Positions 1-7,287 of a stretch of 17,787 nt of DNA are shown one piece after another (the stretch's first letter is position 1; every line of letters begins with the position of its first letter). The notes under the pieces are model-generated. The model had not been told where the DNA came from and searched no databases. It worked only from the letters and a program-made list of their open reading frames with translations. The position numbers and the translations under genes were made by a program. Source of the stretch: an uncultured Actinomycetes bacterium (lineage in GTDB: Bacteria > Actinomycetota > Thermoleophilia > Solirubrobacterales > Solirubrobacteraceae); NCBI GenBank assembly GCA_937888775.1, contig CALAQT010000491.1:1-17787 (forward strand), read 5' to 3'.

Positions 1-38
1 GGGTTCTTGTTGCGGTGATGAGTGTGTCCTTCTCGTGG

Positions 39-835
39 TCATGGCCCCGAGGCATGCGCTATGGAGTCGGCGGTGGTTGGGGTCTTCGTGCGGACAGGCA
101 GGAGCGGGGCGGGGATGACGGCGATGACCGTGAAGCCGAGTGACCACCAGAACGCGGTGCCGAACGCGGAGCCCGACCTGCGAGGCCACTGGCACGGTGG
201 GCGTGGAGTTGGGTTGTGAGCAGCATGGCCAGGATGGCGGTGCCGAACGCGCCGCCGATCTGTTGGGAGATCCGGGTGACGGTGCTGGCGTGGGGTACTT
301 GGTTGGGGGCGAGTCCGAGGTAGGCGGTGGCCATGATGGGGATGGTGACGGCGCCGAGGCCGGCGCCGCGCACGACGAGGCTGAGGCCGAGGAGTATCTC
401 GTTGGTGTGGACGCCTACCTGCGTGTAGGCGACTGTGCCGGCCGCGGTGAGCGCGACGCCGACGAGCACGATGGGACGGGCACCGATGCGGTCGGTGAGT
501 TTGCGGGCCGTGCTTCGGGTGAGCAGCATCCCGACGCCTTGGGGCGCGAGCAGGAGGCCGGCGTAGAGCGGGCTTTGGCCGCGGATCTGCTGGTAGTAGA
601 GGGGCAGCAGCAGCAGTGCGCCGAAGACCCCGAAGCCGGCGAGGAACAACGAGGTGTTCGAGGCGGTGAAGGATCGCACCTTGAACAGTCGCAGGTCCAC
701 GAGCCGGGGGGCGGCGGGTGCGCAGCGCATGGACGACGAAGGCGCCGAGCAGGGCGACGCCGACGGCGAGGGGCGCGATGACGATGGCGTCGTCGAGACC
801 GTCCTTGGTGCCGTAGAGCTGTTGACAACGACGGG
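39..835 (-). pseudogene. MFS multidrug efflux transporter (DHA2/EmrB-like), decayed C-terminal remnant
   Basis: Read on the minus strand, three successive frames together give the C-terminal half of a 14-helix drug:H+ antiporter of the major facilitator superfamily. The first frame (about 830-712) gives LYGTKDGLDDAIVIAPLAVG and the following hydrophobic helix. The second (about 705-180) gives LVDLRLFKVRSFT, LLLLPLYYQQIRGQSPLYAG and several more helices. The third (about 170-39) gives AFGTAFWWSLGFTVIAVIPA and ends at a TGA at 41-39. The first shift lies at a run of six G (706-711) and the second near 168-180. The N-terminal half is absent: upstream there is an in-frame stop and then the regulator's operator. 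Two indels plus the missing half make this a pseudogene. A sequencing error at the G run could explain one shift, but not both shifts and the truncation. The family exports drugs or metabolites across the inner membrane. Confidence 0.8.
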
Positions 836-855
836 CCGGCAGCCCACGCTAGGCA
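822..855 (+). promoter_or_regulatory. Possible promoter of the regulator/glycoside operon
   Basis: A perfect TTGACA (822-827) is followed by TAGGCA (850-855), which resembles the actinobacterial -10 box. The palindromic operator starts four bases later, so a repressor bound there would cover the transcription start. The 22-bp spacer is longer than the usual 16-19 bp, so the pairing of the two boxes is uncertain. Confidence 0.3.
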
Positions 856-858
856 GGA

Positions 859-874
859 CTGCAAGCGCTTGCAG
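859..874 (+). promoter_or_regulatory. LacI-family operator (perfect 16-bp palindrome)
   Basis: CTGCAAGCGCTTGCAG is a perfect inverted repeat with a central CpG. This is the shape of LacI/GalR-family operators, where the hinge-helix leucine intercalates at the central CpG. It ends 20 bp before the regulator start codon, which suggests autoregulation. No other perfect copy was seen in the window, so this one site may control the whole downstream operon. Symmetry and position are seen directly; binding by the adjacent regulator is inferred. Confidence 0.8.
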
Positions 875-894
875 CCGGTTCACGAGGCGACTTG

Positions 895-1965
895 ATGGAA
901 CGGTTGACTATCTATGAGGTGGCGCGTCGCGCGGGCGTGTCGATCTCGTCGGTATCGCGGGTACTGCAGGGAAAGCCGGGCGTAGCCCCGGCCAAGCGCG
1001 AACGGGTCCTGGCGGCTGTCAAGGCTCTCGGCTATGTGCCCAACGGGCTGGCCCGCGGGCTGGCCAGCAGCCGGCACGGGGTCATCGGGCTGATCTTTCC
1101 GGACCTCGACGATCCCAGCACCGAGTCCGGTCACGAGACCCTGTTGTATTCGGATGAGATCATCCGGGGCGCGGAGCGGGCCGCCAGAGTCGCCGGATAC
1201 GCCGTTATCATCGCGGCCACTCATGTCTCGGGCGGTCGGGACATCGCCCGGGCCATTGGCGGTCGCGTCGATGGGCTAGTCGTGCTGGCTGGGAGCATCG
1301 CCGAGCCCGATATTGCGGCGCTCGCTGAGCGCACACCTGTCGTCCTCTTGGCCGCGGGACGCCGGGCACGGGGAATCGACCATGTGGCCGCTGACAATGA
1401 GGGCGGTGCCTACGCGGTCACCGAGCATCTGGTGGGCGCCCACGGCTACCGCGACGTCATCTTCGCCGGGGGCCCGGCGGCGGCACCGGACGCTCGGGCC
1501 AGGTTCGTCGGATTCCGCAAGGCGCTGGCCGCGGCCGGATTGCCTGTACCGGATCGTCCGGCGGTCCGCGGCGATTTCTCGGAGGCTGGAGGTCGTCGGG
1601 TCGCGGGCCAGATCCTGCGGGGGCTCGCACTCCCCCGGGCGATCGTGGCCGGGAATGACCAGATGGCTCTGGCGCTAGTCGCCGACCTGACCGCTGTCGG
1701 CATCGCCGTGCCTCGCGAGGTGGCGGTCACCGGCTTCGACGACATCCAGCTTGCCCGCCTGGTGTCGCCTCCGCTGACCACCGTCCATCAGCCGATGCGT
1801 GAACTCGGCGCTCGGTGCGTAACGCTCCTGCTCGACCGGCTTTCCGGCGACGAAGGCCCGCCGCGGGCGGTGGTGGTCCCCACCGCCCTGGTCGTCAGAG
1901 AGAGCTGCGGATGCCGTGCACCCCGCCCCGCACGGGTTCCCATCGCCGGCCGGCAGCAGACGTGA
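895..1965 (+). CDS. LacI/GalR-family transcriptional regulator
   Basis: A 356-residue protein of normal family length. Residues 4-25 (LTIYEVARRAGVSISSVSRV) are the LacI helix-turn-helix. They are followed by the hinge-helix region around PNGLARGLASSRHGV (about 49-63) and a periplasmic-binding-like sensor domain with the usual C-terminal signature (GNDQMALA; AVTGFDDIQLARLVSPPLTT). The ATG at 895 is preferred over the adjacent TTG at 892 because GAGG (884-887) lies seven bases upstream of it. The gene stops at a TGA that overlaps the GTG start of the GH39 gene, so the two are probably translationally coupled. It is expected to bind the palindrome at 859-874 and to respond to a sugar released by the operon's hydrolases. 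The ligand cannot be read from the sequence. Confidence 0.95.
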   Translation: MERLTIYEVARRAGVSISSVSRVLQGKPGVAPAKRERVLAAVKALGYVPNGLARGLASSRHGVIGLIFPDLDDPSTESGHETLLYSDEIIRGAERAARVAGYAVIIAATHVSGGRDIARAIGGRVDGLVVLAGSIAEPDIAALAERTPVVLLAAGRRARGIDHVAADNEGGAYAVTEHLVGAHGYRDVIFAGGPAAAPDARARFVGFRKALAAAGLPVPDRPAVRGDFSEAGGRRVAGQILRGLALPRAIVAGNDQMALALVADLTAVGIAVPREVAVTGFDDIQLARLVSPPLTTVHQPMRELGARCVTLLLDRLSGDEGPPRAVVVPTALVVRESCGCRAPRPARVPIAGRQQT

Positions 1966-3836
1966 GCGCCGACCCGACCCGCAGAGTGCGCCAAGACTGG
2001 GAGCAGCGGATCGGCCACCGTTCCGAGCGTCGACCGGTATCGCCTGCGGTCGAGCTGCCCGCGCCGACTGATCTGTTGGCAGAGCCGGGCGTCGGTCAGA
2101 TCACGCTGCGGTGGGCGGCGGTCGATGGCGCCGCAGGCTACGTGATCAGCCGAGCCGACCGACCCGACGGTCCGTTCCTGGCACTCGACCACGGGGGCAG
2201 CGACGTCCTCGGTGTCCCTGGCCCGCCGTACGCGGACACCGACGTGATGGCCGGTCACAGCTATGCGTACACCGTGGCCACCGTCACTCAGGGCGGTCCC
2301 GCCGCCGGGCCCGCCTCTGGGCCTGTGGTCGCCGCCCCACGGTCGGGTGTGGCCGAGCCCGTTTACGTCGATGTGGATGCTGCACGCACCACCGGCGCGC
2401 TGCATCGAGTGTGGGCCATGGTCGGCTCGGAGCGGCTGAGCCAGCTCGACCACGGGCACGACCAGTTCGGCAACGACGTGGGCCATGACGTCCGGCAGGC
2501 GCTGGCCATCGTCCGCGATGAGCTGGGCGTCCGCCGGGTCCGTGCGCACGCAATCCTGCATGACGACCTCCAGGTGCTCACCTGGGACAGCGCCCGTCCT
2601 CGCTTCTGGTTTGACGGGGTCGATCGCGTCTTCGACACGCTGGTGGAGCTGGGGCTGCAACCCGTCGTCGAACTGTCGTTCATGCCACGCGACCTGGCGC
2701 GTGACCCGCGGTCGACGGTCTTCAGCTACCAGGGCATCGCCTCGCCGCCCCGCGACTGGGCGGTGTGGGCCGAGTTGAACGCCCGCCTGTCTGCCCACCT
2801 CATCGACCGCTACGGGGTGGAGGAGGTCGCGCAGTGGGGCTTCGAGGTCTGGAACGAGCCGAACCTGGAGGTGTTCTGGGCGGGGACGCAGGCGGAGTAC
2901 TTCCGGTTGTACGCGGAGGCCGCGCAGGCCATCAAGGGCGTCGACCATCGGCTACAGGTCGGCGGCCCGGCCACCGCCGCAGCGGAATGGCTGGAGGACT
3001 TCCTTTCGTTCGTCAGCGGCGCCTCCCTGCCCCTCGACTTCCTGTCCACTCACACGTACGGAAACGTCCCGCTCGACCTGCGGCCGACGCTGCACCGGCA
3101 CGGTCTTGGTGGTGTGCGCATCTGGTGGACGGAGTGGGGGATTGGGGCCGGCCATGGCCATCCGATCCACGGCAGCGCATTCGACGCGCCGTTCCTTCTC
3201 CGCGGATACAAGGCGGTCCAGGGCCGCATCGACGCACTCTCCCACTGGGTCGTGAGTGACCATTTCGAGGAACTGGGCCGGCCCCAACAGCTGTTCCACA
3301 ACGGCTTCGGCCTGCTGACTGTGGGCAACTTGCGCAAGCCGCGCTTCTGGGCGCAGCGGATGGCTAACGAGCTCGGCGACGATGTCCTGGCCGTCGAGCT
3401 GCGTGGCGACGGGGCGGGCAGTCTGATCGACGCCTGGGCGACCCGCGCAGCCGACGGCCGCATCGACACGCTGGTGTGGAACGGGACGCCGAACGCAGCG
3501 CAGTACGGAGGAAACTCGGCGCTGGAGAGGACTGTGGGGCTGCGCATCTCGGGCCTTGGGAACCAGTCGTACCGTGCTCGGCTGGCGCGCATTGACGACC
3601 AGCACTCGAACGTTGCCCAGAGCTGGCCGCCCGACCTGCGCTGGCCCGACGCCGGTCAATGGGAGGACCTGCGCGCGCGTGACCGCTTGGCCGAATGGCC
3701 GCTGGACGACTTCGAGATCCATGGGGGCAGCGCCGAGCTGGAGGTGCAGCTACCGATGCCGGGGGTGGCTCGCCTGCGCCTGGAGCCCGCGACCGCCGGG
3801 GAATCCACCGCGCCGGACGGCGGGGGACAGCCATGA
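1962..3836 (+). CDS. GH39-like glycoside hydrolase with N-terminal FnIII-like domain (beta-xylosidase type)
   Basis: A 624-residue protein. Residues about 33-125 look like a fibronectin type III domain (LPAPTDLLAEPGVGQITLRW, then YVISRADRPDGPF and YAYTVATV). From about 134 it resembles GH39 retaining glycosidases: GFEVWNEPN carries the likely acid/base Glu299, WWTEWG the likely nucleophile Glu391, with DFLSTHTYGN between them and the family-like ARIDDQHSNVAQSW near the C-terminus. No signal peptide is visible, so it probably acts inside the cell on imported oligosaccharides. The GTG at 1962 overlaps the regulator stop as GTGA. Earlier in-frame starts (1815, 1911) lie inside the regulator gene and give an arginine/proline-rich sequence typical of out-of-frame reading. 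GH39 includes beta-xylosidases, alpha-L-iduronidases and others, so the exact activity is open. Confidence 0.85.
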   Translation: MSADPTRRVRQDWEQRIGHRSERRPVSPAVELPAPTDLLAEPGVGQITLRWAAVDGAAGYVISRADRPDGPFLALDHGGSDVLGVPGPPYADTDVMAGHSYAYTVATVTQGGPAAGPASGPVVAAPRSGVAEPVYVDVDAARTTGALHRVWAMVGSERLSQLDHGHDQFGNDVGHDVRQALAIVRDELGVRRVRAHAILHDDLQVLTWDSARPRFWFDGVDRVFDTLVELGLQPVVELSFMPRDLARDPRSTVFSYQGIASPPRDWAVWAELNARLSAHLIDRYGVEEVAQWGFEVWNEPNLEVFWAGTQAEYFRLYAEAAQAIKGVDHRLQVGGPATAAAEWLEDFLSFVSGASLPLDFLSTHTYGNVPLDLRPTLHRHGLGGVRIWWTEWGIGAGHGHPIHGSAFDAPFLLRGYKAVQGRIDALSHWVVSDHFEELGRPQQLFHNGFGLLTVGNLRKPRFWAQRMANELGDDVLAVELRGDGAGSLIDAWATRAADGRIDTLVWNGTPNAAQYGGNSALERTVGLRISGLGNQSYRARLARIDDQHSNVAQSWPPDLRWPDAGQWEDLRARDRLAEWPLDDFEIHGGSAELEVQLPMPGVARLRLEPATAGESTAPDGGGQP

Positions 3837-3859
3837 GAAGAAGGACGCCACAGCGATGA
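3833..3859 (+). CDS. Eight-codon mini-ORF MRRRTPQR (translation doubtful)
   Basis: The ATG overlaps the GH39 stop as ATGA, and the TGA overlaps the ATG of the next mini-ORF. There is no independent ribosome binding site, so translation would depend on ribosomes finishing the GH39 gene. The first three arginines use AGA, AGA and AGG. It may be only a by-product of the 23-bp repeat. Confidence 0.3.
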   Translation: MRRRTPQR

Positions 3860-3882
3860 GACGAAGGAGAGGCCTGCGATGA
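3856..3882 (+). CDS. Eight-codon mini-ORF MRRRRGLR (translation doubtful)
   Basis: The start overlaps the stop of the preceding mini-ORF and the stop overlaps the start of the secreted hydrolase, both as ATGA. It contains the GAAGGAG ribosome binding site (3863-3869) of that hydrolase. A ribosome translating the mini-ORF would therefore occupy the binding site of the gene that follows. Arginines are encoded by AGA, CGA, AGG and AGA. Confidence 0.3.
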   Translation: MRRRRGLR

Positions 3883-5552
3883 GAAGGGAGCGATCGTTCC
3901 GCTTGGCGAAGATGAGGCGCTGGCCCGTGGCAGTGGCGCTCATCGCGCTGACGTTGGCGCCGTTGCAAGCGGGTGCAGCGGGTGAAACCGCCTCTTCGGT
4001 CGCCAACAGCAGCGGCTTTTCCGGGGCGCAGCGGGCGACCCTGCTCGGCATCGCCAAACAAACCTGGCAGTTCTACAGCGTGGACGTCGACCCGACCACG
4101 CATCTCCCGAGGGACAACGTCACTTTTGCCGGTGGCTCCTCCACACCCACCGCGTACGGCAACTACACCTCGGCGGCCAATATCGGTGTGTATCTGTGGG
4201 CGGTCGTGGCCGCCAACGACCTCGGACTGGTCAGCAGGCCGAAGGCACGTGCACAGCTCCAGGCGACGCTAACAGAGGTACAGAAGCTGAAGCGATTCGA
4301 TGGTTTTCTGTACCAGTGGTACGACACCACGAACGGTGACTCGATCAGGAACCCTGGCGACATCCACTGCTCAACGGAGCCCACGCCAGTCTTCGATAAC
4401 TGCTACTTCATCTCCAATGTCGATAACGGCTGGTACGCATCGGGCCTGATCGTTGTGCGACAGGCGATGCCGGAGCTGAAGCACTTGGTGGACAGCCTCA
4501 TTGGCCCAATGAATTTCGGCATCTTCTACGATGCTCGGCCGGAGACGCACTGCAACACGAACCCGACTGTACTCGGCAACCAGCCGACCGGCCAGATGTT
4601 CGGCGGGTACTACGTTGGCCTGCCGCCATATCAGGGTGACGACTGGATGTACTACTATCACAATGGCGCTCTCTATAGCGATCCCCGCATCTCTGCGTAC
4701 ATCGGTATGGGGCTGCGCCAGATGCCCGGGAATGTCTGGTGGCGCACCTGGCGGACACTTCCGCCCCCGGCTCCGTACACCGATTGCCAGAGCACAGACC
4801 CCAACTTCTCGTGGCAGGGACAGTGGCCGGTCGCCGGCTCCTGGCAGACCTACACGGATCCGCAATCAGGCAAGAAGTTCAACGTGTGGGAAGGGCACTA
4901 CGTCTACACCGGTTCCGATCTGACTTTCATCCCGACCTACGCCGGCGGAATGTTCGAGGGCTTGATGGCAAACGAGGTGGTGCCAGAGACCTCCTGGGGG
5001 GTGCACAGCTTCGGTCTCGCTGATGTGCGCACCGCTCAAGTTCAGATCAAGTACGCGACCGAGGAGCTGCACTACCCGGTTTGGGGGATGTCTCCATCGA
5101 GCACGGCCGACGACAGCGGCGGATACGGGGGGGGGTTTGGGGTGGAGGGCCTGCGGTTCCCCTATTACGGCGCGGGGGCGAATGCTGGCCACCCGAACGA
5201 GGGATTGTCCCAGTCCCAGTGCCGCGACCCCGTCAAGTGTGCGCCTGAGGGCGTCGTAACTCCGCACGCATCCTTCATCGCCCTGGATGTGGTGCCGCAG
5301 CAGGCGTACGCCAACATCCAGGCCTTGCGCAGCATCTACCCCGGCGTCTACGGCCCTGACGGCTTCTTCGATGCCGTCAATCCCACGACGGGATCGGTCG
5401 GCCACCGCTACCTGGTGCTCGATCAGTCGATGATCATGGCAGCTCTGGACAACGCGCTCCAGAACCGTGCCATGCAGCGCCACTTCGCGGGGGATCCGGT
5501 GTCGTGGGCGGCGCAGACGTACCTCTCCATGGAGACGATGTCGATTCACTAG
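3879..5552 (+). CDS. Secreted glycoamylase-domain (PF10091-like) glycoside hydrolase
   Basis: A 557-residue protein with a basic N-terminus, a hydrophobic stretch (about 15-30) and a likely signal-peptidase site after AGA or AGAA (near 33-34), so it is probably exported. The body fits the (alpha/alpha)6 glycoamylase-like family: FLYQWYDTTNGD, VDNGWYASGLIVVRQAMPEL, FGIFYDARP, FIPTYAGGMFEGLM, the WGMSPSS block, GVVTPHASFIALDVVPQQAY, GPDGFFDAVNPTTG and YLVLDQSMIMAAL. Characterised relatives, including GH144 as I recall, cleave beta-1,2-glucans; many others have unknown substrates. Several cysteines (in HCSTEP, DNCYF, HCNTN, DCQS, QCRDPVKCAP) suit an extracellular protein. The ATG at 3879 has GAAGGAG nine bases upstream; an internal ATG at 3912 would shorten the signal peptide's basic end. 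It is likely the outer enzyme that makes the importer's substrates. Confidence 0.85.
   Translation: MRRERSFRLAKMRRWPVAVALIALTLAPLQAGAAGETASSVANSSGFSGAQRATLLGIAKQTWQFYSVDVDPTTHLPRDNVTFAGGSSTPTAYGNYTSAANIGVYLWAVVAANDLGLVSRPKARAQLQATLTEVQKLKRFDGFLYQWYDTTNGDSIRNPGDIHCSTEPTPVFDNCYFISNVDNGWYASGLIVVRQAMPELKHLVDSLIGPMNFGIFYDARPETHCNTNPTVLGNQPTGQMFGGYYVGLPPYQGDDWMYYYHNGALYSDPRISAYIGMGLRQMPGNVWWRTWRTLPPPAPYTDCQSTDPNFSWQGQWPVAGSWQTYTDPQSGKKFNVWEGHYVYTGSDLTFIPTYAGGMFEGLMANEVVPETSWGVHSFGLADVRTAQVQIKYATEELHYPVWGMSPSSTADDSGGYGGGFGVEGLRFPYYGAGANAGHPNEGLSQSQCRDPVKCAPEGVVTPHASFIALDVVPQQAYANIQALRSIYPGVYGPDGFFDAVNPTTGSVGHRYLVLDQSMIMAALDNALQNRAMQRHFAGDPVSWAAQTYLSMETMSIH
3963..3978 (+). promoter_or_regulatory. Imperfect copy of the LacI-type operator inside a coding region
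   Basis: TTGCAAGCGGGTGCAG matches 13 of 16 bases of the operator at 859-874 and keeps one complete half-site and the central CpG. It lies in the signal-peptide codons of the secreted hydrolase, about 85 bp into the gene. It could be an auxiliary intragenic operator, but chance is a real alternative in GC-rich coding DNA. Confidence 0.2.
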
Positions 5553-5588
5553 GACATCAACCCAGCTCGCAGATTTAGGAGATCGACC

Positions 5589-7247
5589 ATGTTCCCAAGG
5601 TGTAGATCGAGACGCGGCACGACAGCGGGGGCTGTCGCGGCGGCGGCGATGATTGGCCTGGCTGGGTGCTCGTCCAGTGGCGGAGCTGCGCCGACGGGAG
5701 GAGGCACCCTGACGATCCAGGGCGACGTGGGTAATCCCACCCTTGTGGAGGACTTCAACCCCTACACCGCTGCCAAACTCGGCGGAACCAATCTGATCTA
5801 CGAGCCACTCGAGATCCCCAGCCCGATCAACGGAACCTACGCACCGTTCCTCGCCACTGGGTACACGTTCAGTGATCCGACGAGCTTGGTCTACACGATC
5901 CGGCAGGGTGTGAAGTGGAGCGACGGCAAGGACTTCAGTCCCGCAGACGTCGTGTTCACGTTCAACCTGCTCAAGAAGTACCCCGCCCTCGACACCAACA
6001 GCGTCTGGGGCGCAATGACCGGTATTTCCGCGTCGGGCAATAACGTCACGATCGCGCTCAAGTCCCCGGACGTCCCCTTCGCGGCCACCATCGCGCAGAT
6101 CCCGATTGTGCCGGAGCACCTGTGGTCGTCCATCGCCGATCCAGTGAAGGACGCGAACAGCAGTCCGGTCGGGACTGGGCCCTTCGCCCTCGATACGTTT
6201 GCGCCGACTCAGTACACCCTGAAAAAGAACATGAGCTACTGGGGTGCCGTTTCCATCGCGCCATCGGAGGTTGTGTTCCCGGCGCAGGCGACCAACCAGA
6301 GCACCAACCAACTCGACGTGACCAGCGGCCAGTTCGACTGGGCCTACAACTTCCTACCCAACGTCCAGCAGACGTACGTTGCCCGCAATCCGGCGCACAA
6401 CGTGTACTGGTTTCCGCCCGGCGGCACCATCGGCCTCTACCTCAATCTGACGAAGGCGCCGTACAGCAACGCCAGCTTCCGCAAGGGCTTGTCCCTGGCC
6501 CTGGACCGGACGACGATCGCCAAGAAGGCGGTCAACGGCTACATGGCCGCGGCCAGCATGTCCGGGCTGATCCTGCCGAATCTGCAGCAGTGGCTCGATC
6601 CAAGCCTGCCACAGCAGGGCGTGGTTAGCCAGGGCCAGTCGGCAGCCATGGCTGCGTTCGCTCAGGCCGGGTACACATCGCAGGGCGGCAAGCTCGTCGG
6701 CTCGGGCGGTGCACCGGCTAGCATGACGATCGTCCTGCCCGCTAGCTTCAGCGATTGGGTGGCAGCGGCCACTGAGGTCCAGACCGAGCTCGGCAACGTC
6801 GGTATCAGCGTCACCCTGGACACGCCGCAGTACGCGCAGTACTCAGAGGCCATTGGAGGCGGCACCTTCGATGCAGCGATCGGTGGCTTCGGCGGCACGG
6901 GCAGCCCATACACCGACTTCAACAATGCGCTGAACAGCACCTTCGCCACCCCAGTTCACACGCCCACGACCAACAACTTCGAGCGGTTTAACGATCCGTC
7001 GGCCGACCAGGCGCTCGCCACGCTGGCTGCGGCAACTACCACGTCAGCACAGAAGCAGGCAACGTACACGCTGGAGCAGATCATGTACGACCAGGTACCT
7101 GTGGTGCTGATGTACTACGGCGGCAGCTGGGGTCTCTTCTCCACCAAGAACTTCACCGGATGGCCATCGGCAGCCGACCCCTACACCCTGCCAACCCCGT
7201 ACAACAACGCCATCCTGACGGTGCTCACGCACCTCCACAAGGCCTAA
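5589..7247 (+). CDS. ABC transporter substrate-binding lipoprotein, family 5 (peptide/oligosaccharide type)
   Basis: A 552-residue extracellular solute-binding protein. The N-terminus is a lipoprotein signal with lipobox LAGC; Cys27 would be lipidated and anchor the protein to the outer face of the membrane. It is followed by a low-complexity SSSGGAAPTGGG linker. The family-5 fold is clear from TLVEDFNPYTAAKLGG, LVYTIRQGVKWSDGKDFSPA, DVVFTFNLLKK, VGTGPFALDTF, ASFRKGLSLALDRTTIAKKA and the C-terminal MYDQVPVVLMYYGGSW. The ATG has AGGAG about seven bases upstream. It starts 36 bp after the secreted hydrolase. Family-5 proteins bind peptides, nickel or, in several bacteria, beta-glucan, mannan or xylan oligosaccharides; the neighbours point to an oligosaccharide here. 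Confidence 0.95.
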   Translation: MFPRCRSRRGTTAGAVAAAAMIGLAGCSSSGGAAPTGGGTLTIQGDVGNPTLVEDFNPYTAAKLGGTNLIYEPLEIPSPINGTYAPFLATGYTFSDPTSLVYTIRQGVKWSDGKDFSPADVVFTFNLLKKYPALDTNSVWGAMTGISASGNNVTIALKSPDVPFAATIAQIPIVPEHLWSSIADPVKDANSSPVGTGPFALDTFAPTQYTLKKNMSYWGAVSIAPSEVVFPAQATNQSTNQLDVTSGQFDWAYNFLPNVQQTYVARNPAHNVYWFPPGGTIGLYLNLTKAPYSNASFRKGLSLALDRTTIAKKAVNGYMAAASMSGLILPNLQQWLDPSLPQQGVVSQGQSAAMAAFAQAGYTSQGGKLVGSGGAPASMTIVLPASFSDWVAAATEVQTELGNVGISVTLDTPQYAQYSEAIGGGTFDAAIGGFGGTGSPYTDFNNALNSTFATPVHTPTTNNFERFNDPSADQALATLAAATTTSAQKQATYTLEQIMYDQVPVVLMYYGGSWGLFSTKNFTGWPSAADPYTLPTPYNNAILTVLTHLHKA

Positions 7248-7263
7248 ACCACCGCAGCCGGCG

Positions 7264-7287
7264 ATGGTGAAGAGGAACACGAGGTGA
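7264..7287 (+). CDS. Seven-codon mini-ORF MVKRNTR ahead of the permease (translation doubtful)
   Basis: In the 36-bp gap before the first permease, an ATG at 7264 opens a seven-codon frame whose TGA overlaps the permease GTG start as GTGA. It is basic and uses AGG for arginine, like the two mini-ORFs near 3833-3882. No clear ribosome binding site precedes it. It may be chance. Confidence 0.2.
   Translation: MVKRNTR

Larger units (their letters stand above)
3833..3901 (+). repeat. 23-bp tandem repeat carrying two chained mini-ORFs at a gene junction
   Basis: Three ATGAGA starts lie exactly 23 bp apart, at 3833, 3856 and 3879. Units one and two agree at 16 of 23 positions; the third copy is the start of the glycoamylase gene. 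The first ATG overlaps the GH39 stop (ATGA) and encodes MRRRTPQR. Its TGA overlaps the second ATG, which encodes MRRRRGLR. That TGA overlaps the third ATG, the start of the secreted hydrolase. The mini-ORFs use AGA, AGG and CGA arginine codons, which are rare in high-GC genomes. The layout is seen directly. A role in passing ribosomes along or slowing them is inference; a chance duplication of a start region is the alternative. Confidence 0.65.

Noticed and set aside
140..781. 213-codon open frame on the plus strand
   Set aside because: Antisense of the MFS remnant; glycine/glutamate/arginine-rich with no family features.
1815..1961. Longer N-terminus for the GH39 protein
   Set aside because: Would lie inside the regulator gene and reads as an arginine/proline-rich out-of-frame sequence; the GTGA overlap is a better start.
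1788..2948. 386-codon minus-strand open frame
   Set aside because: Lies opposite the regulator and GH39 genes, which have clear motifs; composition typical of antisense GC-rich DNA.
4866..6311. 481-codon minus-strand open frame
   Set aside because: Covers two recognisable plus-strand genes and shows no domain; low-complexity arginine/valine-rich reading.
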